DNA of 64,000 nt from Corynebacterium urogenitale (GCF_009026825.1 NZ_CP045032.1:310001-374000), one strand, 5' to 3'. Numbered from the stretch's first letter, positions 1-11,079 are shown. Made by a program: numbers and translations. Notes: a model not told the origin generated them from the letters alone.

Positions 1-979
1 AAGACTCTGCGAACTCGAAAGCCTGCTTGATGTTGTTGACCGGGCCGGCGGGGACGCCTGCGGTGCGCAGCTCACTGAACCATTCGTGCGCAGTTTTCTC
101 TTGTAGCGCACCCTCGATGATGGCTGCCAGCTCTTCACGGTGAGCCACGCGGTCGCTGTTGGTAATGAAGCGCTCGTCCTCGATGAGCTCTGGCATGTTC
201 AAAACCTTGCACGTGCGGCGGTAGAGCGAGTCATTGCCAGCGGCGATGGCGAGGTCGCCTTCCTTGGTCTTGAAGACCTGGTACGGAGAGATCGACGGGT
301 GCGTATTGCCCATTGCCTTTCCGATAACGCCTGCACCGACATACGCGCTGGCTTGGTTCGCCAGAGAAGACAGCAGGGTGTGGAGCAGATTGATCTCAAT
401 GTTCTGCCCCTTGCCCGTGCTGTGTCGAGAGTTGAGAGCGGCCAGAATTCCCATGCCCATGTGCAAACCCGTGAGGACGTCTACGAGAGCCACACCAACC
501 TTTACTGGTCGGTCTTTCTCCCCATTAATGGACATCAGACCGCCCACGGCCTGAACCATGAGGTCGTACCCGCCGATATCGGCGCCTTCACCTGAGCCGA
601 AGCCGGAGAGAGAAGCGTAGATCAGCCCCTCGTTCTCCTTCGACAGGGTCTCATAGTCTAATCCCATGCGCTGCATGGTGCCGGGGCGGAAGTTTTCGAC
701 AAGGATGTCCGCCTTCAGTGCGATTTTCCGGGCTTGCGCACGGCCTTCCTCAGAGGACAGGTCTATCTCCAGGGTCTTCTTGTTGCGGTTTACACCGGCG
801 AAGTACGTGGACATGCCCTGCTCGTTGAAAGGTGGTCCCCAGGAACGGGTGTCGTCACCCACGCCTGGGCGCTCGATCTTGATGACCTGTGCGCCCATGT
901 CCGCGAGCATCATCGTGGCGTAGGGGCCAGCCAGTACTCGTGAGAAGTCGGCGATGACTATGCCGTTCAGAGGTCCCAT
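1..979 (-). CDS. CaiB/BaiF (type III) CoA transferase, partial at window edge
   Basis: Read on the minus strand, the ATG at 979 follows an AGGAAAGGAAG ribosome binding site. The N-terminus contains GIVIADFSRVLAGPYATMML and then a VIKIERP segment, the usual start of family III CoA transferases. The product moves CoA between acyl-CoA and free acids. A later VDVLTG segment probably holds the catalytic Asp, by family knowledge. About 326 codons are visible. Family members are near 390-410 residues, so the C-terminus lies outside the window. The gene is 66 bases downstream of an acyl-CoA dehydrogenase on the same strand and is probably co-transcribed with it. That pairing suggests activation of a dicarboxylate such as glutarate using succinyl-CoA. 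Substrate is inferred, family is secure. Confidence 0.93.
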   Translation of the reverse strand, partial: MGPLNGIVIADFSRVLAGPYATMMLADMGAQVIKIERPGVGDDTRSWGPPFNEQGMSTYFAGVNRNKKTLEIDLSSEEGRAQARKIALKADILVENFRPGTMQRMGLDYETLSKENEGLIYASLSGFGSGEGADIGGYDLMVQAVGGLMSINGEKDRPVKVGVALVDVLTGLHMGMGILAALNSRHSTGKGQNIEINLLHTLLSSLANQASAYVGAGVIGKAMGNTHPSISPYQVFKTKEGDLAIAAGNDSLYRRTCKVLNMPELIEDERFITNSDRVAHREELAAIIEGALQEKTAHEWFSELRTAGVPAGPVNNIKQAFEFAES

Positions 980-1045
980 ATCTTCCTTTCCTGAAGAAGT
1001 CCGTGTTGGGTGCGTTGTGTGTAGCGAGTGCAGCCAGTCCGCGGA

Positions 1046-2212
1046 TTAACGGAAGGCTGGCTTATCGGTGAGTGCCTGGCCAATGATGAGCTGGTGCATT
1101 TCTGCGGTGCCCTCGTAGGTCAGGACGGACTCGAGGTTGTTGGCATGGCGTAGTGGGGAGTACTCAAGGGTGATGCCGGAGGCTCCGAGGAGTGTGCGGC
1201 ACTCACGAGCGATCTCAATGGCGACGCGGGTGGAGTTGAGTTTGCCGACAGAGACCTGGTGCGGTGCGAGCTCGCCCTTGTCCTTGAGTCGGCCAAGTTG
1301 GAGGGCCAGGAGGGTTGACTTGTTGAGCTCGACGGCCATGTTGGCCAGCTTGGCCTGGGTCAGCTGGAAGCTGGACAGGGACTTGCCGAAGACCTCGCGG
1401 GTCTGGGTGTACTCGATGGTGGTCTCCAGGGAGTCGCGGGCTGCGCCCAGTGCGCCCCAGATGATGCCGTAGCGGGCCTCGTTGAGGCAGGTCAGAGGGC
1501 CGCGCAGGGAGCTGACCTTTGGCAGGCGCTGGGAGTCTGGCACGCGGCAGTTGTCCAGGACGATCTCGCCGGTGATGGAGGCGCGCAGGGAGAGCTTCTT
1601 GTGGATCTCTGGTGCGGAGAAGCCTTCCATGCCTGGCTCGAGGATGAAGCCTGCGTAGCCGTCTTCGGTGCGGGCCCAGACGACGGCGACATCAGCGACA
1701 GGGGAGTTGGTGATCCACATCTTGGTGCCGTTGAGGATCCAGTCATCGCCATCCTTGACTGCGCGGGTCTTCATGGAGGCTGGATCGGAGCCTGCGTCCG
1801 GTTCGGTGAGGCCGAAGCAACCGAGGTACTCGCCTGCCGCCATCTTTGGCAGGTACTTGTTCTTCTGTTCCTCCGAGCCCCAGTGGTGGATGGCGAACAT
1901 GGCTAGGGAGCCCTGGACGGAGACGAAGGAGCGCAGGCCGGAGTCGACTGCTTCGATTTCCATGCAGGCCAGACCGTAGGCGACGGCGGAGGTGCCTGGG
2001 CAGCCGTAGCCTTCTAGGTGCATGCCCAGTGCGCCGAGCTGGCCGAACTGTGGGCCGAGTTTCTTGGCTGGGAGGGTGGCGTTTTCGAACCAGTCCTGGA
2101 TCTGTGGCTTGAGGGTCTTGGTGGAGAAGTCGCGCATTGCTTCTTGGAGCATGTGCTCTTCGTCGTTGAGCAGGGATTGGAAGCTGGTGAGATCGAGTGG
2201 AGAAGTAGCCAT
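1046..2212 (-). CDS. gcdH: acyl-CoA dehydrogenase, glutaryl-CoA dehydrogenase-like
   Basis: This 388-residue flavoprotein has the full acyl-CoA dehydrogenase fold. GLTEPDAGSDP (about residues 135-145) is the FAD/substrate signature, and the C-terminal YEGTAEMHQ places the catalytic Glu near residue 367. The LRSFVSVQGSLAM segment resembles the RSxxSVQSSL region of glutaryl-CoA dehydrogenases, where an Arg binds the substrate carboxylate. Those enzymes oxidise and decarboxylate glutaryl-CoA to crotonyl-CoA, passing electrons to ETF. It is the promoter-proximal gene of a unit with the CoA transferase and is divergent from an IclR regulator. A general short-chain acyl-CoA dehydrogenase is the alternative, but the Arg-containing segment favours glutaryl-CoA. 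Confidence 0.88.
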   Translation of the reverse strand: MATSPLDLTSFQSLLNDEEHMLQEAMRDFSTKTLKPQIQDWFENATLPAKKLGPQFGQLGALGMHLEGYGCPGTSAVAYGLACMEIEAVDSGLRSFVSVQGSLAMFAIHHWGSEEQKNKYLPKMAAGEYLGCFGLTEPDAGSDPASMKTRAVKDGDDWILNGTKMWITNSPVADVAVVWARTEDGYAGFILEPGMEGFSAPEIHKKLSLRASITGEIVLDNCRVPDSQRLPKVSSLRGPLTCLNEARYGIIWGALGAARDSLETTIEYTQTREVFGKSLSSFQLTQAKLANMAVELNKSTLLALQLGRLKDKGELAPHQVSVGKLNSTRVAIEIARECRTLLGASGITLEYSPLRHANNLESVLTYEGTAEMHQLIIGQALTDKPAFR

Positions 2213-2387
2213 GGGAAGCTCCTTACGTAAATAAGTATCTAGCTACTGATTTGTGTAGGGTTGAGTTTAGCTCAAAAGGTTTTGAAAGCAAAGTGTTCCT
2301 TGGAATTAAATCCGAAAAACTGTTTGCGTTCATCCTTTGTGCACGTCACGTATTGTTTGAACGAATAGAAAAACGAGAGGCCAGGTA
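2213..2387. promoter_or_regulatory. divergent promoter region gcdH/iclR
   Basis: The 175 bases between the divergent gcdH and IclR genes are clearly more AT-rich than the flanking genes and must hold both promoters. A partly symmetric ATTGTTTGAACGAAT sits at 2352-2366, about 20 bases before the regulator start. It could be the autoregulatory operator, but its symmetry is imperfect (ATT..TT.AA..AAT), so this is only a candidate. Confidence 0.4.
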
Positions 2388-3173
2388 GTGATGTCTTCGC
2401 AGAATCCGTCCGTAGGAGATGAATCAGCACCGCGTTTCCCCTTCCCGGTGGGGGCCGATACGGGCCGTCCGCGGCACCGCACTGTCGATCGCATCGCGGA
2501 TATTCTTGAGTACGTCGCTCGCGCTCCACAGCCACAGGGCCTGACGGAAATCTCCAAGGCTATTGGTGCTCCTGTGAGCTCTACCCAGTCCTTGGTCAAT
2601 GGCCTCGCCGCTGCTGGTTACCTCGAGGAGCGGAACAAGACCTTCCGCCTTGGGCTGGCGCCGTATCTCCTTAGCACTCTCGCGGGTAGCCGTCCGGTAG
2701 ATCAGGTCACGCACGAAATGTTGGAAGATGTGGTCGCGGAGACCGGATATATTGCCGTACTGGCCTCCCTGGTTGGCGATAATGTGTACTACCTCGATTA
2801 CGCCTCCTCTGACGAGAAGTTCGAGTACCTCGCCCAGAACCGTCTGCAGCGCCCACCACTGGAGACATCCGCGGGATGGGCGATCCTTTCCGGTCTGGGC
2901 GATGATCGGGTGTGGGGCATTCTTGCGGCGTCGGACAGCGCAGAGGAAACCATCAATAAGTTCCAGCGCTGGTATCCGTCGATGCGCGATACCGGTGAGT
3001 GCGTGGCACCGAGTGTGGCCCTCAACGGTGCGGACGGCGTGGCCGTCACCGTGGAGAACCAGGGCATGGTCGTTGCGTCCGTGGCGGTGATTGCTTCCCC
3101 TGAGGAGATTGCCCGGGACTCCGACAAGATCATCGAGGTCCTGCGCCGTCACCGTCGCCAGTGGGATCGTTAA
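2388..3173 (+). CDS. IclR family transcriptional regulator
   Basis: The protein has about 261 residues. An N-terminal winged helix (about residues 25-85, RHRTVDRIADILEYVARA then LTEISKAIGAPVSSTQSLVN) is followed by an IclR effector domain. That layout and length are standard for IclR proteins, which bind small organic acids. The start is GTG at 2388 or the adjoining ATG at 2391; both are suitably placed after GAGAGG at 2374. The gene is divergent from gcdH and the CoA transferase and convergent with dctPQM, so it most likely controls this catabolic locus in response to the substrate or an acyl-CoA. The family call is firm and the effector is unknown. Confidence 0.92.
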   Translation: MMSSQNPSVGDESAPRFPFPVGADTGRPRHRTVDRIADILEYVARAPQPQGLTEISKAIGAPVSSTQSLVNGLAAAGYLEERNKTFRLGLAPYLLSTLAGSRPVDQVTHEMLEDVVAETGYIAVLASLVGDNVYYLDYASSDEKFEYLAQNRLQRPPLETSAGWAILSGLGDDRVWGILAASDSAEETINKFQRWYPSMRDTGECVAPSVALNGADGVAVTVENQGMVVASVAVIASPEEIARDSDKIIEVLRRHRRQWDR

Positions 3174-3220
3174 TGTCTTTTTCGACGCCAGCATGACCTC
3201 GGTGAGAGTTCTCGCTAATA

Positions 3221-3267
3221 ACAAAGGTGGGCCTCCTGTTCCTTACGAAGAGGAGGCCCACCTTTGT
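3221..3267. terminator. bidirectional terminator between iclR and dctM
   Basis: A perfect 17-bp inverted repeat has arms at 3221-3237 and 3251-3267 and a 13-base loop. The arms begin ACAAAGGTGG and end CCACCTTTGT. It lies between two convergent genes, so it can stop transcripts from both strands. The A/T ends of the stem give short U-runs in either direction. Confidence 0.9.
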
Positions 3268-3308
3268 TATGTGTGTGTCCGGTATCAAAACACTGCGGCA
3301 TCTAGCCG

Positions 3309-4598
3309 CTATTGTTTGCCCATTTCCGGAACCCACATCACCAGCTCTGGCCAGATAAGGAAGGCAGCGGCGATGATGAGCATTGCGATGACATAAGGAA
3401 ACGCGCCCTTGAACACGACGATCGGATTGATGCGTACAGCCTTGGAGACCACGAATACGTTGAGGCCCATAGGTGGCGTGACCATGCCAGTCTCTGCAAG
3501 CAGCACGATGAAAATACCGAACCACACTGGGTCATAGCCAAGGGACTCGACGATCGGCAGTGTCACTGGAACAGTCAGTGCGATGATGGCGATCTGGTCC
3601 ATGAAGAAGCCGAGCACCACGTACACCGCGCCGATGAGCAACATGATGAGCAGTGGGCTAAGGCTTGATTCACCAATTGTATCGACGAGCGTCGGGGTCA
3701 CACGGGTTTCCGTAAGGAAATGGCCGAGCACGTGGGCAGACATGATGATCGCAAAGATCATGCCCGTGGTCTTCACGGTGTCCAGGATGGTGTGGCCGAA
3801 CTGTGTGGTGTCCCAGCGGCCCTTTGCGATGACGAGGATCAGCGCGGCGAGCACGCCCAGTGCAGCAGCCTCAGTAGGAGTTGCGATACCGAAGAAGATG
3901 GAACCGACGACGGCCAGGAAGATTAGCAGCAGCGGGGAGGACTGCAGGAAGTAGGCGCCCTTCTGCTTCCAGGTGTAGGACTCGCCCTTCGGAGCAGATT
4001 CCTTGTCCTTGAGGAAGCCCAGGTACATCACGACAACGAGGCTCGCTGCCACGAGCAGGCCTGGGAAGAAACCTGCCACCAGCACATCGCCTACGGGCGC
4101 TTCCGCTGTAATCGCGTAGAACACCAGGATGATGGACGGTGGAATCATGGCGGCCAAGGTGCCGACCACTGCGACCAGACCAGTGGCCGTGCCCTTGTGG
4201 TAGCCCTCGCGAATCATGCGAGTCGAGGATGTTTGAGCCAGGGTGGCAGCTGCAGCAGTCGAGGAACCAGACACAGCGGCGAATGCTGTGCCTGCGCCGA
4301 CGGAAGCGATTGCCGTACCGCCAGGGACACGCCCAACAACGGACCTCGCGGCGTCGAACAGGGAATCTAGCAGGCCGGACATGAGCATCAGCTGGGCCAT
4401 GAGGATGAACAGTGGCACAGCGGACAAAGAGTTGGAACGCACCGCGGCAAACGGGGAGGTTTCCATCGCGGCGATAGCGAGTTCAGGGCCTTCGAGGAGG
4501 ATGAGGCCAGCGATGGCGGCGCCGAAGATGGCGAAGCTCACCGGTGTGCGCAGAATGATCAGCGCGATGAGCAGAATAATTATGAGAAGAGCAAGCAT
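3309..4598 (-). CDS. dctM: TRAP transporter large permease, DctM type
   Basis: The 429-residue protein is almost entirely hydrophobic with about 12 membrane segments, as expected of the DctM/SiaM 12-helix subunit. The start LALLIIILLIALIILRTPVSF and the AALGVLAALILVI and LAETGMVTPPMGLNVFVV segments are typical of TRAP permeases. It drives Na+-coupled uptake of an organic acid handed over by the DctP binding protein. It starts three bases beyond the stop of dctQ, so dctPQM is a tight operon. The proximity of glutaryl-CoA-type genes suggests a C4/C5 dicarboxylate substrate, which is inference. Confidence 0.95.
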   Translation of the reverse strand: MLALLIIILLIALIILRTPVSFAIFGAAIAGLILLEGPELAIAAMETSPFAAVRSNSLSAVPLFILMAQLMLMSGLLDSLFDAARSVVGRVPGGTAIASVGAGTAFAAVSGSSTAAAATLAQTSSTRMIREGYHKGTATGLVAVVGTLAAMIPPSIILVFYAITAEAPVGDVLVAGFFPGLLVAASLVVVMYLGFLKDKESAPKGESYTWKQKGAYFLQSSPLLLIFLAVVGSIFFGIATPTEAAALGVLAALILVIAKGRWDTTQFGHTILDTVKTTGMIFAIIMSAHVLGHFLTETRVTPTLVDTIGESSLSPLLIMLLIGAVYVVLGFFMDQIAIIALTVPVTLPIVESLGYDPVWFGIFIVLLAETGMVTPPMGLNVFVVSKAVRINPIVVFKGAFPYVIAMLIIAAAFLIWPELVMWVPEMGKQ

Positions 4599-4601
4599 TG
4601 T

Positions 4602-5219
4602 TTAGACCTCATCCTCGCCTGGATCGTAATCGGTAAACGGACGGTGCCATGGGGTGACGAGCTCGCGGAATAGGTCAATCGCGGCGATCAAGCCACACAT
4701 GATGGCGGCAATCGGGACGATCACGCGGTAGGTCCAGTCCGGGGTAGGTAGATCCGCCATGCCTGGCAGCGTGGCGTGGCCCATGGAGAAGGCCATGGCG
4801 GTCTCGTTCCAACCGCCGAGGAACATGAAGATCAGGGAGATCAACACGATGGTGTGAATGATGATGAGGACGATCTTCTGTACGCGCTTATTAAACATGC
4901 CGAACAGGGACTGCACGGCGATGTGTGAACCGGTGCGGTAGGCGGTGACCAGGCCAAAGAACGCGATGAGTGGCAGCAGGTACTTCTCCGTCAGAGAGAT
5001 GTTCCAGCCCAGAGGGGAGCCGAAGAACTCGCGCATGCCGATCTCGATGAGCGTGATCAGCGCTAGGGCGATCACTGCGGCACCGGCAATCCATGCGCCG
5101 ATGGCGGAAAGCATGTTCTGGAACTTGTCAAAGTTGGGGTGATCCGTGGTGTGATAGCCGAATTTGCTGCGCTCAGCTGTGCCGTGGTGGTCGGGATGGA
5201 TAAAAGTATTCACGGACAT
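4602..5219 (-). CDS. dctQ: TRAP transporter small permease, DctQ type
   Basis: This 205-residue protein has a roughly 45-residue cytoplasmic N-terminus followed by four predicted membrane helices (GAWIAGAAVIALALITLIE, LLPLIAFFGLVTAYR, IVLIIIHTIVLISLIFMFLGG and VIVPIAAIMCGLIAAIDLF). That is the DctQ pattern. The SPLGWNISLTEKYLLPLIAF segment is typical of the family. The small subunit links the binding protein to the DctM channel. Its ATG overlaps the stop of dctP as TGATG, so the genes are translationally coupled. The N-terminal extension is longer than in many DctQ proteins. The function is well supported by position and topology. Confidence 0.93.
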   Translation of the reverse strand: MSVNTFIHPDHHGTAERSKFGYHTTDHPNFDKFQNMLSAIGAWIAGAAVIALALITLIEIGMREFFGSPLGWNISLTEKYLLPLIAFFGLVTAYRTGSHIAVQSLFGMFNKRVQKIVLIIIHTIVLISLIFMFLGGWNETAMAFSMGHATLPGMADLPTPDWTYRVIVPIAAIMCGLIAAIDLFRELVTPWHRPFTDYDPGEDEV

Positions 5220-6382
5220 CAGTTCGCTCCTTCCTCAGAATCGGCATTAGTCGATGCGGCATCAGAGGATGCGGTGGCAGAAGGCTTATTCGAAGTCTCA
5301 TCGCGGAACTGATTGCGCTCGATGGCAGTTTCGAAGTCGTCGACGACGCGCTGCGCAGGGTGCCCAGCCCGTTCAGCATCGTTAATCCACTGCTGGAGAA
5401 CTGGCTCCGTGGTGGCTTCCCACTCCGCAGCGTTGTCGGACACGTCGTAGAATTCCACGCCCGCATCTTTCATCGCCTGGATAGATGTCTCGCGGGCGGC
5501 GTTGAGCTCGTGACAGACGGACTCCTGAGATTTCTCAGCGGCATCCGTTAAAGCCTTCTTCTGCTCGTCGTTCAGGCTGTTCCACGTATCAATATTGATG
5601 CCGTAGAAGAAGGTGAAATTGCCCTGATTGGCGCCGTAGGTACTGGCTCCAATGACGTCTTCCAAGCCGTAAGGAGTGATGGAGATTGGAGAGGCGAGGG
5701 TGCCTTCGACGGTGCCGCGAGACATGGCTTCGTACATGTCGCCGATCGGCATGCTCACGCCAGCCGCGCCAATTTCCTCGATGACACGGTCAAGTGCGCC
5801 ACCGGTAGAGCGGAGTACAGCGCCTTTGAAGTTGCTAGGACGGGATGGATCCTTGCCATCAGTCATTGCCTCGTAACCTGGGATGGAACCTGTCCAGAGT
5901 GGTAAGAACTTCATCGGCTCCAGTTCTTCCTCGTAGAGGATTCCTCCTGGCTGAACTAGCTCGAGTAGGGCATAGGCGGTTACGCAAGCGTCGGAGCTAT
6001 AACCGGGGAGGTCGCCGATAGAACTCAAAGGAAAGGTAGAACTCACATAGGAAGGGGAAATGACGGCGAGGTCAACGACACCTGACCGGAGAACGGAAGG
6101 GATGTCAGCTTGCTTACCCATCTGACCTGAGTCGTAGTATTCAATATCCACATTTCTGCTGTTTCCTATTTCTTCGAGAAATGGCTTGGTGCCACCCTTG
6201 CCCACTGGGTGGGTGAGGGAATAGCTATCGGCCATCTTGAGGTGAGCCACGCTACCGGGGGAGTACGGTTCGGCACCCGAGCTAGAGCAAGAGACAAGGG
6301 AGCCCGCGGGGGCGATAGACGCAAGTGCTGCGGTGACGTGGCGACGACCCTTCCTTTCAAGTAATTGCTTGATGCTAGACAT
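5219..6382 (-). CDS. dctP: TRAP transporter substrate-binding lipoprotein, DctP type
   Basis: The 387-residue precursor starts with a basic stretch, a weak hydrophobic segment and a lipobox-like SLVSC near residue 32, so it should be a membrane-anchored extracytoplasmic lipoprotein. The body follows the DctP pattern: VDIEYYDSGQMGKQADIP, VVDLAVISPSYVS and the conserved R in FKGAVLRSTG that binds the substrate carboxylate. The last 25 or so residues are a Ser/Ala/Asn/Asp-rich tail. It is first in the dctPQM operon and is divergent from clpB, sharing a 318-base intergenic region. An AGGGGAG site precedes the ATG. Substrate specificity cannot be read from sequence. Confidence 0.93.
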   Translation of the reverse strand: MSSIKQLLERKGRRHVTAALASIAPAGSLVSCSSSGAEPYSPGSVAHLKMADSYSLTHPVGKGGTKPFLEEIGNSRNVDIEYYDSGQMGKQADIPSVLRSGVVDLAVISPSYVSSTFPLSSIGDLPGYSSDACVTAYALLELVQPGGILYEEELEPMKFLPLWTGSIPGYEAMTDGKDPSRPSNFKGAVLRSTGGALDRVIEEIGAAGVSMPIGDMYEAMSRGTVEGTLASPISITPYGLEDVIGASTYGANQGNFTFFYGINIDTWNSLNDEQKKALTDAAEKSQESVCHELNAARETSIQAMKDAGVEFYDVSDNAAEWEATTEPVLQQWINDAERAGHPAQRVVDDFETAIERNQFRDETSNKPSATASSDAASTNADSEEGAN

Positions 6383-6535
6383 AGCGATGAACTCCCCTAT
6401 CTACATATATGAGTAAACGGTTCCCGGTTTGGATAAGGTAATGAAACATGCCAGCCGACCGCAGATCAATAGCTTTCGCAAAGAAAAGTACATCGGGGGT
6501 ATTCCATGTGGGGTATATCACACATATATACGTAA

Positions 6536-6586
6536 GTTGAGCGGAATAGACTCACCCCTACGGTGGTTGAGTGAGGTGTACTCAAG
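6536..6586 (+). promoter_or_regulatory. clpB promoter: SigH-type -35/-10 with two HspR (HAIR) boxes
   Basis: GGAATA at 6543-6548 and GTT at 6566-6568 are 17 bases apart, matching the actinobacterial SigH consensus (GGAA/GTT). The region 6566-6586 reads TTGAGT-N7-ACTCAAG, a near-perfect HAIR operator of the heat-shock repressor HspR. A weaker copy, TTGAGC-N7-ACTCAC, covers 6537-6555. The -35 lies in the spacer of the weak box and the -10 touches the strong box, so HspR binding would block the promoter. Expected transcript start is near 6577, giving a leader of about 120 bases. Nothing convincing was seen in the rest of 6383-6700 except the dctP ribosome site. Confidence 0.82.
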
Positions 6587-6700
6587 TATTGTCGAGGGAA
6601 GTGAAAGCCTCGATGGGCGCGGACTTCACGCAACAGCAATGAGTCCACTCACGACCTCGGCAACGACAAACACCCAAGCTGTCAGGAGGGAGAACACATC

Positions 6701-9454
<2,754 letters not shown>

Positions 9455-9480
9455 AACGCTCGCTGCCTCAAGTTAATTCG

Positions 9481-9510
9481 ATCCCCGGCATCATTCTCGG
9501 TGCCGGGGAT
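9481..9510 (+). terminator. clpB terminator
   Basis: A perfect 10-bp stem, ATCCCCGGCA at 9481-9490 paired with TGCCGGGGAT at 9501-9510, has a 10-base loop and begins 27 bases after the clpB stop. The U-tract is poor (TTGTCC), so efficiency is uncertain. Confidence 0.75.
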
Positions 9511-9523
9511 TGTCCATGTCAGG

Positions 9524-9577
9524 AATCGCCAAGAAATTCCGACTATTTGACCTCTAAAGCAACAAAACTTGGCGATT
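9524..9577. repeat. 10-bp inverted repeat with 34-base spacer
   Basis: AATCGCCAAG at 9524-9533 is perfectly inverted as CTTGGCGATT at 9568-9577. It follows the clpB terminator in DNA with no plausible gene. It could be a second transcript end or a remnant repeat. Nothing else in 9578-9916 supports a gene; the short open frames there have no ribosome site or recognisable product. Confidence 0.45.
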
Positions 9578-9916
9578 GCTGACGTCTGCATTTTCAGGTG
9601 CCCCATAACCTGATCGAAAAAGGGAAAAGTTGTGCAGCCATGTGGGCAGGAGAAAAGCCCGTGAGTATTCCCAGCGGGCAACCTACGTAGGGGAGAGTCA
9701 TGTACGCGGGGCTCAGGGTTGGTTACGCTCTTCCATCTCCGTTACCCGTTCGGCATTCGCTTCCATCGAGCCTTCGGCGGGTTGGTGATGAGCGTTCGAC
9801 ATGGTTGCACGTTTTCCGCTTTGCATGCTGTGTGCATGATGCCTTGACCTGCACATTCTTGCAAACTCTTCGCGTCGAAAAGGAAGAAATGTGCAATTGT
9901 GTCGTGAGGGGGCTCG

Positions 9917-10140
9917 GCTGTTGGGTGAGCGACAGCCAGTGAGTGGCAGCTGTTGGGTGAGCGACAGCCAGTGAGTGGCAGCTGTTGGGTGAGCGACAGC
10001 CAGTGAGTGGCAGCTGTTGGGTGAGCGACAGCCAGTAGGTGGCAGACAGTGGGTAAGTGACAACTGGTATGCGGGTGGCGGACAGCGGGTAGGTGACAGC
10101 TGGTGGGTGGGTGACAGCCAGTGGGTAGGGGAGAGCTAGT
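9917..10140. repeat. 32-bp tandem repeat array with degenerate 16-bp continuation
   Basis: Four consecutive 32-bp units run 9917-9948, 9949-9980, 9981-10012 and 10013-10044. The first three are identical and the fourth differs by a few bases. Each begins GCTGTTGGGTGAGCGACAGC. Degenerate copies of about 16 bases (GACAGCyrGTGGGTrrGTG-like) continue to about 10140. Because 32 is not a multiple of three, the array is unlikely to code. It lies between clpB and the end of the convergent ybaK. Confidence 0.85.
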
Positions 10141-10188
10141 GTGCGGATGACATCAAGTGTGTCGGTGAGGATGCCTGTGTGCTGGTGC

Positions 10189-10872
10189 TCAGTGATGGAC
10201 TGACTGGCGGATATTGGCGAAGTCCGCCGCTGTGACCTCGGCCAGAACCGCTGGCGCCAGGATGATCTGTGTACCGATCTCGCCGGCCGACACGTAAACG
10301 CTGTCCAGATCCTCGGCCGAGCTATCGATCACCGTAGGAAACTGGCGCTTCATGCCAATGGGGGAGCAACCACCACGCATATAGCCGGTGAGGGTTTTGA
10401 GCTCCTTCCAGTCGAATAGTTTCACGCTTTTCACACCGAAGTGCGCGGCGACCTTCTTCAGGTCCAGATCGTGCTCGGCTCCGATCACTGCCACAAAGTG
10501 TGCTTTGCCACCCGCCGGTGCATACGAGGAATGGCCCGCTGATGCGTACGAAAAAGGGGCAGTGATGAATGCCTCTTTCTTTACCCCGGCAAGACTGCCA
10601 TTGCTACCTGACCTGCTGCCGCCAAGCGTGCTGCTACCTGACCTGCTGCCGCTAAGCGTGCTGCCGCCTGACCTGCTGCCGGCAGTTGTGCTGTTGCCAT
10701 CGGCCTCCAGCACAATCGTTTTGAAGATCCGCGCCGCGGGCACTCCCAGGGACTTTGCCACGTGCAGGGCATCGATGCCGCCGTCTGTGCTGTATGTCGA
10801 AGTGGAATACTCCTGCTTCAGTTGGTCTAGCCTGCGCATGGCATTGGTCTTGCGGATCTTCTTCTTCGCCAT
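10189..10872 (-). CDS. ybaK: YbaK/EbsC-family Cys-tRNA(Pro) deacylase with Gly-Ser-Arg repeat insert
   Basis: The family hydrolyses Cys wrongly attached to tRNA(Pro) in the cytosol. The protein has 227 residues against the usual 155-165. Core motifs are visible: the N-terminal HVAKSLGVPAARIFKTIVLEA, then FVAVIGAEHDLDLKKVAAHFG and GYMRGGCSPIGMKRQFPTVID. The extra length is an insert after residue 57, mainly three copies of a GSRSGS(S/G)TL-like ten-residue repeat encoded by a 30-bp tandem repeat (about 10601-10690), followed by a further roughly 30-residue insertion. The insert occurs in a loop between beta strands, so the fold can survive. GGAAG precedes the ATG at 10872. Confidence 0.92.
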   Translation of the reverse strand: MAKKKIRKTNAMRRLDQLKQEYSTSTYSTDGGIDALHVAKSLGVPAARIFKTIVLEADGNSTTAGSRSGGSTLSGSRSGSSTLGGSRSGSNGSLAGVKKEAFITAPFSYASAGHSSYAPAGGKAHFVAVIGAEHDLDLKKVAAHFGVKSVKLFDWKELKTLTGYMRGGCSPIGMKRQFPTVIDSSAEDLDSVYVSAGEIGTQIILAPAVLAEVTAADFANIRQSVHH

Positions 10873-11079
10873 GCTTCCTTTCTACCCCCGCTCACAGGGA
10901 AGTGCTCGCCTGTCTTTTTGTAGCGTGAACTGCAGGAATGCTCCCTTGTTGGTCGACGTTTATGTGTTCCGCTAAAGCTGTATTTATATAGCCAGCCAAG
11001 AATCAGCAATCTGTGCGCGGCACCACATTAACCGCGGGTACGTTGAGTGTTATCACCACAGCGCACTACTAGGGGAAAA

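Noticed and set aside
6513..6531. GTATAT-N7-ATATAC inverted repeat upstream of clpB, possible dctP operator
   Set aside because: Only six-base arms in AT-rich DNA. The HAIR and SigH elements explain this region better.
9713..10063. 116-codon minus-strand frame through the 32-bp array
   Set aside because: The repeat length is not a multiple of three; the translation is a frame-shifted repeat with no support.
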